Source of the DNA: JANRJY01 sp033763735
Lineage (GTDB): Bacteria; Bacteroidota; Bacteroidia; Cytophagales; UBA9547
Assembly: GCA_033763735.1 (NCBI GenBank)
Contig: JANRJY010000011.1
Span: 1-43,238, forward strand
Length of the DNA: 43,238 nucleotides
Direction of reading: 5' to 3'
The notes below the pieces were generated by a model. The model saw nothing but the letters and a program-made list of their open reading frames with translations, did no database searches and was not told the DNA's origin. Of this stretch, positions 1-8,998 are shown piece after piece. Position numbers and translations under genes: made by a program. Every line of letters starts with the position of its first letter. The first letter of the stretch is position 1.

Positions 1-2850
1 ATAAGCTGCGGAGGAAGGTACTTGTGCCAAACGACCGGTGGTAGTTGTATTTGAAACTAAAGTTAAACTAAAACCGGTAGTGACAATTTTAGAATTATTC
101 CCAAGGGTAAGTGTGCCTGTAATGCTTTGATTAGCAGCTAACAATACACCAACAGTAGTCGATGATTTGGAAATAGAAAGGTTGCTAAATGTATTTGAAC
201 CAGAAATAGATTGATTGCCTACACCATTGAAAAGCACAGTGCTTCCAGATGCTGCATTAAACGTGCCGGAGTTAATGAAATTGCCACTTATCGAAAGGGT
301 TAATCCTGAATTTAAACTAATAGTTCCAGTTCCAACAATTGACAAATTATTTACAATTGCTCCTGTACTGCTTATCACTGGCATAAATGAAACAGTTGGA
401 CTTATGATTACATCTGAACTTGATATAGGAACAGTTCCAGAACACCAGTTGGATGAATTATTCCAGTCACTTGTAATTCCTAACCAACTTCCTGAAGTAT
501 AGGTTAATGTCAAATTTGTCGAAATATAATTTCCACAAGTATTTATAGCAGTAAGAGTTACAGTTCCTCCTACATTAGAATTAGAAGTAATTCCAACTAT
601 AGAGGTTCCTTGACCGGATGATATCGTAAATCCAATGGGAACACTCCACGTTAAAGAACTAAAATTTGATATTCCGGAAACTGTATAATTACGTGTACTG
701 GAAGTACAAAAACTTGTTGTGCCTGCATATAATGCCGTTCCGGAAACGGTAGGGGTGATTGTTACTGTTAATTTGGATGTACTTCCATTACCACAGGTAT
801 TATTTCCAGAGATAGAAATATCGCCTGATGCAGCGGTACCACTAAAAGATACACCAATAATACTAGTACCTGTACCGGAGGTAATAGAAAATCCGGAAGG
901 GACAGTCCAGTTGAAGGTGGTTACATTTGTCAGTCCGGTTATCGTGTAATTAGTAGAAGTTCCTTGGCATTGAGAAGCACTTCCATTGATTGTTCCGGTA
1001 CCGGAAACGGTAGGGGTGATTGTTACTGTTAATTTGGACCTGTTACCATTACCACAAGTATTATTTCCAGAGATAGAAATATCGCCTGATGCAGCGGTAC
1101 CACTAAAAGATACACCAATAATACTGGTACCTGTACCGGAAGTAATAGAAAATCCGGAAGGAACTGTCCAGTTGTAGGTAGTTACATTGGAAAGTCCTGT
1201 CACGGTGTAATTAGTAGAAGTTCCTTGGCATTGAGCAGCACTTCCATTGATTGTTCCGGTACCGGAAACGGTAGGGGATATAGTAACGGTTAATTTAGAA
1301 CGGTTTCCATTACCACAGGTATTATTTCCGGAGATGGAAATATCGCCCGAGGCTGCGGCTCCGGTGAAGGACACCCCGATGATGCTGGTTCCCGAACCGG
1401 AGGTAATGGTAAATCCGGAAGGAACTGTCCAGTTGTAGGTAGTTACATTGGAAAGTCCGGTTACGGTGTAATTAGTAGAAGTTCCTTGGCATTGAGAAGC
1501 ACTTCCATTGATTGTTCCTGTACCGGAAACCCCAGAAGTCAAAGTGACATTGATAGAGGCTGCGCTAGTTGGCGTGCTTACACATGAATTATAACCTGTA
1601 ACAGATATCAAACCTGTGCTTGAACCAGTTGAAGTTACTACAATACTTGAAGTTCCTGCTCCTGCAATAATAGTAACCCCGGTAGGAACTGTCCAATTGT
1701 ATGCAGTAGCGCTAACAAAACCTGAAACAGAATAATTGGAATTGGTGCCGGAACAAATGGATGATGAACCAGATACAGTGCCTGTACCACTGGCAGCGAA
1801 ATTTCCAATACTTAAGGTAATTTGATTACTTAATTGAGAAGTACATCCTGTAAACGTAACTAATAACCGAAATGCTCTTGAGGCTGTAATAGTAGTTGGT
1901 TGATACGTGGATATTAAGCTTGTACTTGATACCGTAGTGATGCTACCATTTGTACCGGGAGCTCCACTCCATCCGCTATTTGTAAATACTTGCCATTGAA
2001 AAAAATATCCTGATCCTGTTGATGGAACAGTTACGCTTGCAGTTAAAGCGCTTGGAGTAGCAACGGAGCAAATGCTTTGAGAAGCAGCAATAGTTGATGT
2101 AGTACTGGTACAATTGGCGATTGGAGTAGACATACTGCAGTTGCTGCCGCATACAGTTGAAGACCCAAAAATAGTTGCACCCCCTCCCCCATTATTAAAC
2201 GAACCAGCGGAAATTGAACCTGATCCCACAATAATTCCATTAGAATTGTTAGAAGCTAATCCTGAAACACTTAATATTCCATTTACAGTAATATTATCAG
2301 AATTATTTTTATTAGTAATATTTCCATTAACGATTAAGGCACCTCCTGGTTCGATCAATACCGAACTATTTTGATTAAATTCCACATCCCCAAATACATA
2401 AACGGTGGCACCAGAACGAATTATTAAATTATTAACTGGATTTCCTCCGCTTCCACCTGCAGTTGAACCAATTGTAACTGCATTTGTTCCACTCGCACAA
2501 CTCGAAGTACATCGAAATGTGCCATCTTGTCTAAAATCAATAGTCGCCGTACCACTTACATTTCCTGAATTTAAATAAACAGAAGATGTGTTTCCAGAAG
2601 GTGTATTTAATACCCCATTTATAGTATAAACATAACTTGTTGAACTTGCAGTAATAGTAATAGCGGTTCCCGACAAAGTCATCGCTCTATCAATTAATGC
2701 ATTAGAGGAGGACGTTGGTAATGTACCTCTACTCCAATTGGAAGCGGTTCCCCAAAGTCCGGAAGCTGTAGTAGTAGCTGTTTGAGCCCACAATATATTA
2801 GCAAAAATACATAAACAAATGGCGATAATATTTTTGTAACTATTTATCAT
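1..2850 (-). CDS. Large secreted PKD-like repeat protein, N-terminal 950 codons (3' end outside window)
   Basis: An uninterrupted minus-strand frame runs from an ATG at 2850 to the left edge without a stop, so at least 950 residues are present and the C-terminus is missing. It starts with a signal peptide (MINSYKNIIAICLCIFANIL, then WAQ). A region with the motif GLWGTASNWS follows, then a beta-helix-like stretch (IEPGGALIVNGNI). Next is a tandem array of about 87-residue domains containing SQCQGTSTNYT, YNWTVPSGF and SGNNTCGNG, typical of PKD-like immunoglobulin-fold domains of Bacteroidota cell-surface proteins. A second W-rich module (SDWNNSSNWCSGTVP) lies near residue 780. Such proteins are usually exported by the type IX system through a C-terminal sorting domain, which cannot be seen here. 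The likely role is adhesin or surface protein; the ligand is unknown. The family assignment is by motif recognition only. Confidence 0.88.
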   Translation of the reverse strand, partial: MINSYKNIIAICLCIFANILWAQTATTTASGLWGTASNWSRGTLPTSSSNALIDRAMTLSGTAITITASSTSYVYTINGVLNTPSGNTSSVYLNSGNVSGTATIDFRQDGTFRCTSSCASGTNAVTIGSTAGGSGGNPVNNLIIRSGATVYVFGDVEFNQNSSVLIEPGGALIVNGNITNKNNSDNITVNGILSVSGLASNNSNGIIVGSGSISAGSFNNGGGGATIFGSSTVCGSNCSMSTPIANCTSTTSTIAASQSICSVATPSALTASVTVPSTGSGYFFQWQVFTNSGWSGAPGTNGSITTVSSTSLISTYQPTTITASRAFRLLVTFTGCTSQLSNQITLSIGNFAASGTGTVSGSSSICSGTNSNYSVSGFVSATAYNWTVPTGVTIIAGAGTSSIVVTSTGSSTGLISVTGYNSCVSTPTSAASINVTLTSGVSGTGTINGSASQCQGTSTNYTVTGLSNVTTYNWTVPSGFTITSGSGTSIIGVSFTGAAASGDISISGNNTCGNGNRSKLTVTISPTVSGTGTINGSAAQCQGTSTNYTVTGLSNVTTYNWTVPSGFSITSGTGTSIIGVSFSGTAASGDISISGNNTCGNGNRSKLTVTITPTVSGTGTINGSASQCQGTSTNYTITGLTNVTTFNWTVPSGFSITSGTGTSIIGVSFSGTAASGDISISGNNTCGNGSTSKLTVTITPTVSGTALYAGTTSFCTSSTRNYTVSGISNFSSLTWSVPIGFTISSGQGTSIVGITSNSNVGGTVTLTAINTCGNYISTNLTLTYTSGSWLGITSDWNNSSNWCSGTVPISSSDVIISPTVSFMPVISSTGAIVNNLSIVGTGTISLNSGLTLSISGNFINSGTFNAASGSTVLFNGVGNQSISGSNTFSNLSISKSSTTVGVLLAANQSITGTLTLGNNSKIVTTGFSLTLVSNTTTTGRLAQVPSSAAY
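740..1783 (-). repeat. Tandem 261-bp repeats encoding PKD-like domains
   Basis: The marker CCGGAAAC recurs at 740, 1001, 1262 and 1523, exactly 261 bp (87 codons) apart. A diverged fifth boundary lies about 264 bp further on. Units 1 to 3 are very similar; the fourth (1523 onward) keeps the spacing but has diverged strongly. The unit length is a whole number of codons, so copies can be gained or lost without breaking the frame. Each unit encodes a pair of cysteines (CQGT and NTCGN). Confidence 0.9.
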
Positions 2851-3118
2851 TTTTTTAATGTATTGATTATGACTGATTTAACTAATATTATATACGAAAA
2901 GATAACATAAAAGTAAGCCTAAATATTTGACAAAACCGCAACTTTAGTTACATGTACCTACAATTAATGTGAATATTTACATTAATTCATGCTTTAGTGA
3001 TATTTCGAATCAATTAAAAAAATATTATCTCGTTCATTAAAATTATATTATTTTCGTAGTCTTAATTTCGGAACATTTCAGAATTTTATTCTGTTAAACA
3101 AATAAATATATAAAAGTA
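2851..3118. promoter_or_regulatory. Divergent intergenic region with a 15-bp inverted repeat before the sulfite reductase
   Basis: This AT-rich 268-bp gap separates the divergent surface-protein and sulfite-reductase genes, so it should hold both promoters. On the plus strand TATTTTCG (3049-3056) is one base from the Bacteroidota -7 consensus TAnnTTTG, without a clear -33 partner. A perfect inverted repeat, CAGAAT-TTT-ATTCTG (3079-3093), sits 25 bases before the sulfite reductase ATG. It could be an operator or an mRNA hairpin. No other gene is visible here. Confidence 0.4.
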
Positions 3119-5242
3119 ATGGCGGTACAAATCAAAGACGGCATCCTTCCTGAAGCTAAAAAAGATATCATTGACTTAGAAAATAGAATTCAAAAGTTCA
3201 GAAATGAAGAAATTTCTGATGAACGTTTTCGTGCATTTCGCTTAGCCAGAGGTGTTTATGGTCAAAGACAACCCGGTGTGCAAATGATTAGAATCAAATT
3301 GCCTTATGGCAAAATGACAGCCAACCAATTAAGAAAAATATGTGATGTGTCTGACAAATTTTCTACAGGTGTATTGCATTTAACTACTCGTCAAGATATT
3401 CAGATTCACTATGTGAAGCTGGAAGAAACCCCTCAGGTTTGGGCTGATTTGGAAGAGGCAAATGTAACACTTCGTGAGGCATGTGGCAATACAGTTCGTA
3501 ATGTAACTGCCTCAGTAACAGCCGGAGTAGATCGTGACGAATTGTTTGATGTTACACCTTATGCTCATACTTTTTTTACTTATTTCTTACGAAATCCTAT
3601 TTGTCAGGAAATGGGGCGTAAGTTCAAGGTAGCTTTTTCAAGTAGTGAAGCTGATAGTGCATTTACTTTTATGCATGATTTGGGTTTTATTCCTAAAATC
3701 AAAGATGGAAAACGTGGCTTTAAAGTATTAATAGGTGGTGGCTTGGGTGCGCAACCATTTTTGGCTCATGTAGCCCATGAGTTTTTACCACAAGAGCAAC
3801 TCATTCCATTTTCAGAAGGAGTATTAAGAATATTTGACCGATTTGGCGAACGCACACGTAGGCACAAAGCAAGGCTCAAATATTTGATAAATGAAATTGG
3901 TTTGGAGGAATTTATGCGATTGGTTGCAGAAGAACAAATTGCTTTAAAATCAAAAGTTTATCCTATTGATACTAATAATTTGCCAGATGTTGAAAATTTT
4001 AAAGGAAAAAATATTCCGGTTGTAACGCCTAACGATGTTGAAACATTTGAAAAATGGAGAAAAACAAATGCTTATGCTCAAAAGCAAAGTGGAATGTATT
4101 CTGTTTTTATCAGAATACAAATAGGCAATATCGGCACTGAAGTTGCTCGTAAATTTGCAACAATAGTCGATGAGGTAGCTGCTGACGACATAAGAGTCAC
4201 CGTTAATCAAGGATTATTTATCAAATTCATACCTGAAGCAGGATTGCCATATGTGTTTAATAAACTTTCGGAAATAGGTTTTGCGGAACCCGGATTTGAT
4301 TCTACAATGGATATAACTACTTGTCCGGGTACCGATACTTGTAACCTCGGAATTGCTTCTAGTTATGGAATTACTAAGGAATTGGAGAAAATGATGAAGG
4401 AAGAGTATCAGGAATTGATTTATAATCAAGATATTAAAATTAAAATAAGTGGATGTATGAATGCCTGTGGACAACACAGCATGGCAAGCATCGGTTTGCA
4501 CGGTAGTTCTATTAAACATGGCGACCTTGTAATGCCAGCCATGCAATTACTATTAGGTGGAGGTCCTACAAGAGATGGATTAGGAACCATTTCTGATAAA
4601 GTTGTAAAACTCCCAACCAAGCGAATTCCTCAGGCTATCCGCGAGTTACTCAATGATTATGAGGCAAATAGCCTTGATGGAGAGTATTTTAATGCTTATT
4701 TTCAACGTCAGGGTAATAAATATTTTTACACCATGCTTAAACCATTGGCAGAGGTAAAAGAAGCCACTCAAGATTTATTTATTGATTGGGGACATGAGGA
4801 ATTGTTTTTAACAGAAGTGGGAGTAGGAGAGTGTGCCGGTGTAATGATTGACTTAGTAGCTACCTTATTACAAGAAACGGATGATAAGTTAAAATCAGCG
4901 GAGGAATTATTGAACGCTAAGGTATGGGCGGATAGCATTTATCAAAGTTATGGGGTATTTATTAGCACCGCCAAAGCTTTATTAACTGCAAAAGATATTA
5001 GCTGTAATTCACAACATGGTATTATGGGTGAGTTTGAAAAGGCATTTGTTGAAACTGGCGAAGCCCCTCAAATTAATAGTTTTAAAGATTTGGTATTGGC
5101 TATCAATAAAAATGAGCCCTCAGAATCTTTTGCAAAATCTTATTTTGAAGAAGCAAAGGCTTTTTTGAGTTTTGCTTATGAATATCGCAAGAAAGCTGCC
5201 AATGCAACAATAGCAGATCGGTTATTTGCAGGCGTTGGTTGA
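3119..5242 (+). CDS. Siroheme/[4Fe-4S] sulfite (or nitrite) reductase with C-terminal helical domain
   Basis: This 707-residue cytoplasmic enzyme of the NirA/CysI family carries out six-electron reduction of sulfite to sulfide or nitrite to ammonia. It has the two ferredoxin-like half domains (LTTRQDIQIHY near residue 90). The cluster and siroheme cysteines are all present: C402 and C408 in CPGTDTC, C446 and C450 in CMNAC. Residues about 570-707 go beyond the usual reductase and form an all-helical region resembling a HEPN-type domain, an arrangement I associate with Bacteroidota homologues. Substrate choice between sulfite and nitrite cannot be settled from motifs. The ATG at 3119 fits the family N-terminus. 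A siroheme-synthesis gene lies at 9879-10502. The stop is one base from the convergent kinase-like gene, leaving no room for a terminator. Confidence 0.9.
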   Translation: MAVQIKDGILPEAKKDIIDLENRIQKFRNEEISDERFRAFRLARGVYGQRQPGVQMIRIKLPYGKMTANQLRKICDVSDKFSTGVLHLTTRQDIQIHYVKLEETPQVWADLEEANVTLREACGNTVRNVTASVTAGVDRDELFDVTPYAHTFFTYFLRNPICQEMGRKFKVAFSSSEADSAFTFMHDLGFIPKIKDGKRGFKVLIGGGLGAQPFLAHVAHEFLPQEQLIPFSEGVLRIFDRFGERTRRHKARLKYLINEIGLEEFMRLVAEEQIALKSKVYPIDTNNLPDVENFKGKNIPVVTPNDVETFEKWRKTNAYAQKQSGMYSVFIRIQIGNIGTEVARKFATIVDEVAADDIRVTVNQGLFIKFIPEAGLPYVFNKLSEIGFAEPGFDSTMDITTCPGTDTCNLGIASSYGITKELEKMMKEEYQELIYNQDIKIKISGCMNACGQHSMASIGLHGSSIKHGDLVMPAMQLLLGGGPTRDGLGTISDKVVKLPTKRIPQAIRELLNDYEANSLDGEYFNAYFQRQGNKYFYTMLKPLAEVKEATQDLFIDWGHEELFLTEVGVGECAGVMIDLVATLLQETDDKLKSAEELLNAKVWADSIYQSYGVFISTAKALLTAKDISCNSQHGIMGEFEKAFVETGEAPQINSFKDLVLAINKNEPSESFAKSYFEEAKAFLSFAYEYRKKAANATIADRLFAGVG

Positions 5243-5243
5243 G

Positions 5244-6125
5244 TTAAACAAATCTCTGTAATATGCTTTCAACAGATTTAATATAGCTTCCTCCAAACAA
5301 ATTGGCATGAACCAATAAAGGGTAGATATTATAAATGTCTGCCCTTTTTTCATATCCCTTTTCCACAGGGAATTCCGAAAAATATGCCTGATAAAATTTG
5401 GCATCAAATCCACCAAATAGTTGTGTAAATGCGATTTCTATTTCTCTGTTGCCATAATACACTGCCGGATCTATCAAACTCACAAATCCATCTGAATCCG
5501 TCATTACATTGCCACTCCATAGATCTCCATGGAGCAATGAGGGTTTGTCAACAACCAATATATCATTAAGTTTTTCAAATAGATTTACAAACTGATTTTC
5601 AAGTTTGACATTTACCAATTTTTTCTTCTTAGCAATATCCAATTGATGTATAATTCGATTTTGAACAAAGAATTGAATCCAATCAGCATTTTGGAGGTTT
5701 GATTGTTCAATCCCTCCAATATAGTTGTCAGTTTCAAATCCGTAATTATTTTGGGTAACAAAGTGCATTTCAGCAAGTTTTGATCCAAAATCTTCCCAAT
5801 AGTTTGATTTGGTTTTTCCGGGATTAATAAATTCTAAAAGTATATAGGGTGTTTCATCTGTTATTCCAAAGCCTATTACTTCCGGAATGGAAATAATTTT
5901 TTGTTTTCGTAGATATGAAAGCCCTTGAGCTTCTTTTTCAAAAAAGTCCGGTTTGGCATCTCTATTTGACTTTATAAAAAAATCGCCTTTAGAAGTAGAT
6001 ATTTTTTTTGCATTATTAATACAGCCTCCTCCTACGCTTCTTAAATCAAAGAATGCTACATCTTTGCCTACATGATTTTCAATGATGTGTTTGTAAAACT
6101 TTAATGATTCGGCCATATTAGCCAT
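5244..6125 (-). CDS. Fructosamine/ketosamine 3-kinase family protein
   Basis: This 293-residue protein has the kinase-like fold of the fructosamine-3-kinase family. K52 (FFIKSN) is the likely ATP lysine. HGDLWSGN (residues 199-206) carries the catalytic Asp201 and Asn206, and LIDPAVYYGNRE holds the metal Asp219. Family members phosphorylate sugar adducts on lysines (fructosamine in mammals, ribulosamine or erythrulosamine in bacteria and plants), so the adduct falls off and the protein is repaired. The gene follows the phosphatase gene after 4 bases and is probably translated from the same mRNA. An alternative start at M4 (6116) is possible. The exact substrate is inferred. Confidence 0.9.
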   Translation of the reverse strand: MANMAESLKFYKHIIENHVGKDVAFFDLRSVGGGCINNAKKISTSKGDFFIKSNRDAKPDFFEKEAQGLSYLRKQKIISIPEVIGFGITDETPYILLEFINPGKTKSNYWEDFGSKLAEMHFVTQNNYGFETDNYIGGIEQSNLQNADWIQFFVQNRIIHQLDIAKKKKLVNVKLENQFVNLFEKLNDILVVDKPSLLHGDLWSGNVMTDSDGFVSLIDPAVYYGNREIEIAFTQLFGGFDAKFYQAYFSEFPVEKGYEKRADIYNIYPLLVHANLFGGSYIKSVESILQRFV

Positions 6126-6129
6126 AATT

Positions 6130-6600
6130 TTAAAGCTCTTTTTTTATTTTATCAAGCAATTTTTTACAAGACCGAACTAAAATTTCATATACTTCTTCAA
6201 AATCACTCATATTTCCATAATAAGGGTCTGGCACGTCTTTATTTATTCCTTCTGAATCAAAACTTCGCATGAGTATTACTTTTTGTTTAAACGATGCCTC
6301 ATTCGTTAATCTCAAAATATCCTCATAATTATATTTGTCCATTGGAATAATATAATCAAATGCCATAAAATGTGATATGTTAAACTGTTGACCTATATGA
6401 TTGGAAGGTATTCCTTTGTGTGCTAATAATTTCAAAGTTCTGTAATCGGGGGCATCTCCCACATGATAATTGGCAGTACCTGCAGAATCCGAAGTGATTT
6501 TATCAGCAAGATTTTCCTTAGCTACTAAATCATTAAAAACAGCCTCGGCCATTGGCGAACGGCAAATATTACCTAGGCAAACAAATAGAACTTTTTTCAT
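6130..6600 (-). CDS. Low-molecular-weight protein-tyrosine-phosphatase family enzyme
   Basis: This 156-residue cytoplasmic phosphatase has the P-loop CLGNICRS (C8 to S15) with nucleophile Cys8 and Arg14, and the general-acid loop VPDPYYG with Asp125. Length and motif order are normal for the family. It lies 4 bases upstream of the fructosamine-kinase-like gene. That pairing is meaningful because the human LMW-PTP-A homologue removes the phosphate from protein ribulosamine 5-phosphates, producing substrates for ketosamine 3-kinases. I infer a two-step deglycation pathway rather than tyrosine phosphate signalling, though both remain possible. Confidence 0.93.
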   Translation of the reverse strand: MKKVLFVCLGNICRSPMAEAVFNDLVAKENLADKITSDSAGTANYHVGDAPDYRTLKLLAHKGIPSNHIGQQFNISHFMAFDYIIPMDKYNYEDILRLTNEASFKQKVILMRSFDSEGINKDVPDPYYGNMSDFEEVYEILVRSCKKLLDKIKKEL

Positions 6601-6627
6601 TTTATTAAAGAAACAAATCCAAACGGA

Positions 6628-6960
6628 TTAAAAAACAAGTTTCTCAATTAGTTTTACAATCAATGGGTGTGAAGTTGCAAAACCTACAATCATGATACAC
6701 GCTAACACTTTGAGCCAAATTTGCGTTTTTTCATCTTCTGCTTTTAATTCCGTTTTTACTAAGGCAAGGTCAGCTTTCGTTGCTAATTCTTTGCTGAGTT
6801 CATCCTTTAACTCAATTTTCTTTTCTTTAGCAACAATTTCGGCTTTTTTCTCAATATTTTCTATCGTTTGTGTAAATGCTTTACTTATAGTTTCCGCTTG
6901 TTCGGCACCATAAACTTTAAAAAATACAGCATATATTTCGCTAGGGATTGCGGTGGTCAT
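6628..6960 (-). CDS. Small coiled-coil protein with C-terminal membrane anchor (DUF1640/CCDC90-like)
   Basis: This 110-residue protein has a helical N-terminus, a charged coiled coil (about residues 30-75, rich in K and E, including ATKADLALVKTELKAE) and one membrane helix (about residues 82-102). This layout matches the DUF1640/CCDC90-type family, whose bacterial members have no settled function. It is first in a likely three-gene transcript with the phosphatase (27 bases downstream) and the kinase-like gene. A good promoter lies just upstream. A similar protein is encoded at 31540-31821. The family call is moderate because coiled coils look alike. Confidence 0.7.
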   Translation of the reverse strand: MTTAIPSEIYAVFFKVYGAEQAETISKAFTQTIENIEKKAEIVAKEKKIELKDELSKELATKADLALVKTELKAEDEKTQIWLKVLACIMIVGFATSHPLIVKLIEKLVF

Positions 6961-6976
6961 ATTGAAAATGTAAGTA

Positions 6977-7006
6977 CAAAGTTAACTTAAATGTATTAAA
7001 AACAAA
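6977..7006 (-). promoter_or_regulatory. Bacteroidota promoter TTTG-N18-TAACTTTG
   Basis: On the minus strand TTTG (7006-7003) is followed after 18 bases by TAACTTTG (6984-6977), an exact match to the TAnnTTTG -7 element. Transcription would begin about 10 bases before the ATG at 6960. The -33 element lies inside the T-run of the dnaK terminator, so one sequence serves both purposes. Confidence 0.7.
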
Positions 7007-7033
7007 AATGCCCTGCATTGCTGCAAGGCATTT
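6998..7033 (-). terminator. Rho-independent terminator of dnaK
   Basis: A hairpin at 7008-7031 pairs ATGCC with GGCAT and, after one mismatch, TGCA with TGCA around a TTGC loop. On the minus strand it is followed by TTTTTGTTTTT. It lies about 25 bases after the dnaK stop. Confidence 0.78.
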
Positions 7034-7053
7034 CATATAATTAAGAACTGAAA

Positions 7054-8976
7054 TTATTTTACTTCTTCAAATGGTACATCTGTTACCTCGGGTTCAGTTT
7101 TGCCAGAGCCTTGGTTAGCTTGACCACCATCCGTTGGACCTGCTTGTTGTTCACCTCCAGGTTGACCTTGAGTAGCTGCATACATTTCTTGCGAAGCTGC
7201 CTGCCAAGCTGCATTCAATGTTTCCATTGCCGCATCTATAGCTGCTATTTCTCTGGTTTGATGAGCTGTTTTTAACTGAGCCAATCCATTTTCAATAGCT
7301 GTTTTATTTCCGGCAGAAAGTTTATCGCCATATTCTTTCAACTGTTTTTCAGTCTGGAATATTAAGCTGTCAGCGGCATTGATTTTTTCAGCTTTTTCTT
7401 TTTCAGCTTTGTCATTTGCTTCGTTTGCGCGTGCTTCATTTTTCATTTTTTCGATTTCTTCTTTCGATAATCCTGATGAAGCTTCGATACGAATTTTTTG
7501 CTCTTTGCCGGTTCCTTTATCTTTGGCTGACACACTCAATATACCATTGGCATCAATATCAAATGTTACTTCTATTTGAGGAACACCTCTTGGTGCAGGG
7601 GGCAAGTCACCAAGGTGGAATTTACCAATGGTACGATTATCTTTAGCCATCGGGCGTTCGCCTTGCAACACATGTATTTCTACAGATGGTTGGTTATCAG
7701 CAGCAGTTGAGAACGTTTCTGATTTTTTGGTAGGAATGGTTGTATTAGCTTCAATTAATTTAGTAAATACATTGCCCATTGTTTCGATACCAAGTGAAAG
7801 AGGAATTACGTCTAACAATAACACATCTTTAATGTCTCCACTCAATACTGCTCCTTGTACAGCTGCACCAATAGCAACAGCTTCATCCGGATTCACAGCT
7901 TTCGAAGGTTTGCGACCAAATAACTTCTCTACTTCATCTTGAACTCTTGGAATACGTGTAGAACCACCCACCAAAATTACTTCATCAATTTGAGAAGGAT
8001 TTACATTGGCATTTTTCAAAGCTCTTCTGCATGGTTCCAATGAACGATTGATCAAATCTTCACAAAGTTGTTCGAATTTTGATCGTGAAAGTTTTTTTAC
8101 TAAGTGTTTAGGAATGCCATTCACCGGCATTATGTAAGGTAAGTTGATTTCAGTTTCCTGAGAACTTGAAAGCTCAATCTTAGCTTTTTCAGCTGCTTCG
8201 CGAAGTCTTTGTAAAGCCATTGGATCTTTGCGTAAGTCTATATTTTCTTCTTTGATAAACTCTTCAGCCAACCAATTGATAATTTTTTCATCGAAGTCAT
8301 CGCCTCCTAAGTGCGTATCACCATCTGTTGATTTTACTTCAAATACACCATCACCAAGTTCAAGGATGGATATATCAAATGTTCCACCTCCTAAGTCATA
8401 CACTGCTATACGCATGTCCTTTCCTTTTTTATCCAAACCATATGCAAGTGCAGCAGCTGTTGGTTCGTTGATGATACGTTTTACATCTAGTCCGGCTATA
8501 GTTCCGGCTTCTTTTGTTGCCTGACGTTCCGCATCATTGAAATATGCAGGCACTGTAATAACGGCCTCAGTTACAGTTGTCCCTAAATAATCTTCAGCGG
8601 TTTGTTTCATTTTTTGAAGAATCATTGCTGAAATTTCTTGAGGTGTGTACTGGCGGTCTCCTATACGCACTCGTGGCGTATTGTTACTTCCTTGTTCAAG
8701 CTTGTACGGTACACGTGCCGATTCTTTGCCGGTAGCATCAAATGTTTTACCCATAAACCTTTTGATTGAGTAAATGGTATTGTGCGAATTGGTAACTGCC
8801 TGACGTTTGGCAGGATCACCTACTTTACGTTCGCCATTTCCATTATCCAAAAAAGCAACTACCGAAGGGGTAGTTCTACGCCCTTCACTATTAGGGATGA
8901 CCACTGGTTCGTTACCTTCCATTACGGCTACGCATGAATTAGTGGTTCCCAAGTCTATTCCTATTATTTTTCCCAT
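7054..8976 (-). CDS. dnaK: Chaperone DnaK (Hsp70)
   Basis: This 640-residue protein is full length. It starts with MGKIIGIDLGTTNSCVAVM (ATPase phosphate loop) and contains AVYDLGGGTFDIS and ILVGGSTRIPRVQ in the nucleotide-binding domain. The linker VLLLDVIPLSLGIE follows, then the substrate-binding domain, and the protein ends with the conserved acidic tail DVPFEEVK. It refolds and disaggregates proteins with DnaJ and GrpE; neither partner gene is in this window. It stands alone with its own promoter and terminator. A Gln/Gly-rich linker (about residues 600-625) precedes the tail. Identity is certain. Confidence 0.99.
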   Translation of the reverse strand: MGKIIGIDLGTTNSCVAVMEGNEPVVIPNSEGRRTTPSVVAFLDNGNGERKVGDPAKRQAVTNSHNTIYSIKRFMGKTFDATGKESARVPYKLEQGSNNTPRVRIGDRQYTPQEISAMILQKMKQTAEDYLGTTVTEAVITVPAYFNDAERQATKEAGTIAGLDVKRIINEPTAAALAYGLDKKGKDMRIAVYDLGGGTFDISILELGDGVFEVKSTDGDTHLGGDDFDEKIINWLAEEFIKEENIDLRKDPMALQRLREAAEKAKIELSSSQETEINLPYIMPVNGIPKHLVKKLSRSKFEQLCEDLINRSLEPCRRALKNANVNPSQIDEVILVGGSTRIPRVQDEVEKLFGRKPSKAVNPDEAVAIGAAVQGAVLSGDIKDVLLLDVIPLSLGIETMGNVFTKLIEANTTIPTKKSETFSTAADNQPSVEIHVLQGERPMAKDNRTIGKFHLGDLPPAPRGVPQIEVTFDIDANGILSVSAKDKGTGKEQKIRIEASSGLSKEEIEKMKNEARANEANDKAEKEKAEKINAADSLIFQTEKQLKEYGDKLSAGNKTAIENGLAQLKTAHQTREIAAIDAAMETLNAAWQAASQEMYAATQGQPGGEQQAGPTDGGQANQGSGKTEPEVTDVPFEEVK

Positions 8977-8998
8977 GATTGTGTATATTTATTTATAT

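Noticed and set aside
740..1783. CRISPR array or satellite
   Set aside because: The 261-bp units are in frame and encode domains; there are no short repeats with unique spacers.
215..2374. Plus-strand open frames, and a minus-strand frame at 2043-2240, within the first 2.4 kb
   Set aside because: They lie over the continuous 950-codon minus-strand frame with signal peptide and repeats; the plus-strand translations are Pro/Val-rich mirrors of Gly/Thr/Asn codons.
3079..3093. Riboswitch or terminator before the sulfite reductase
   Set aside because: It is a single short hairpin without further conserved structure or a T-run; kept only as a possible operator.
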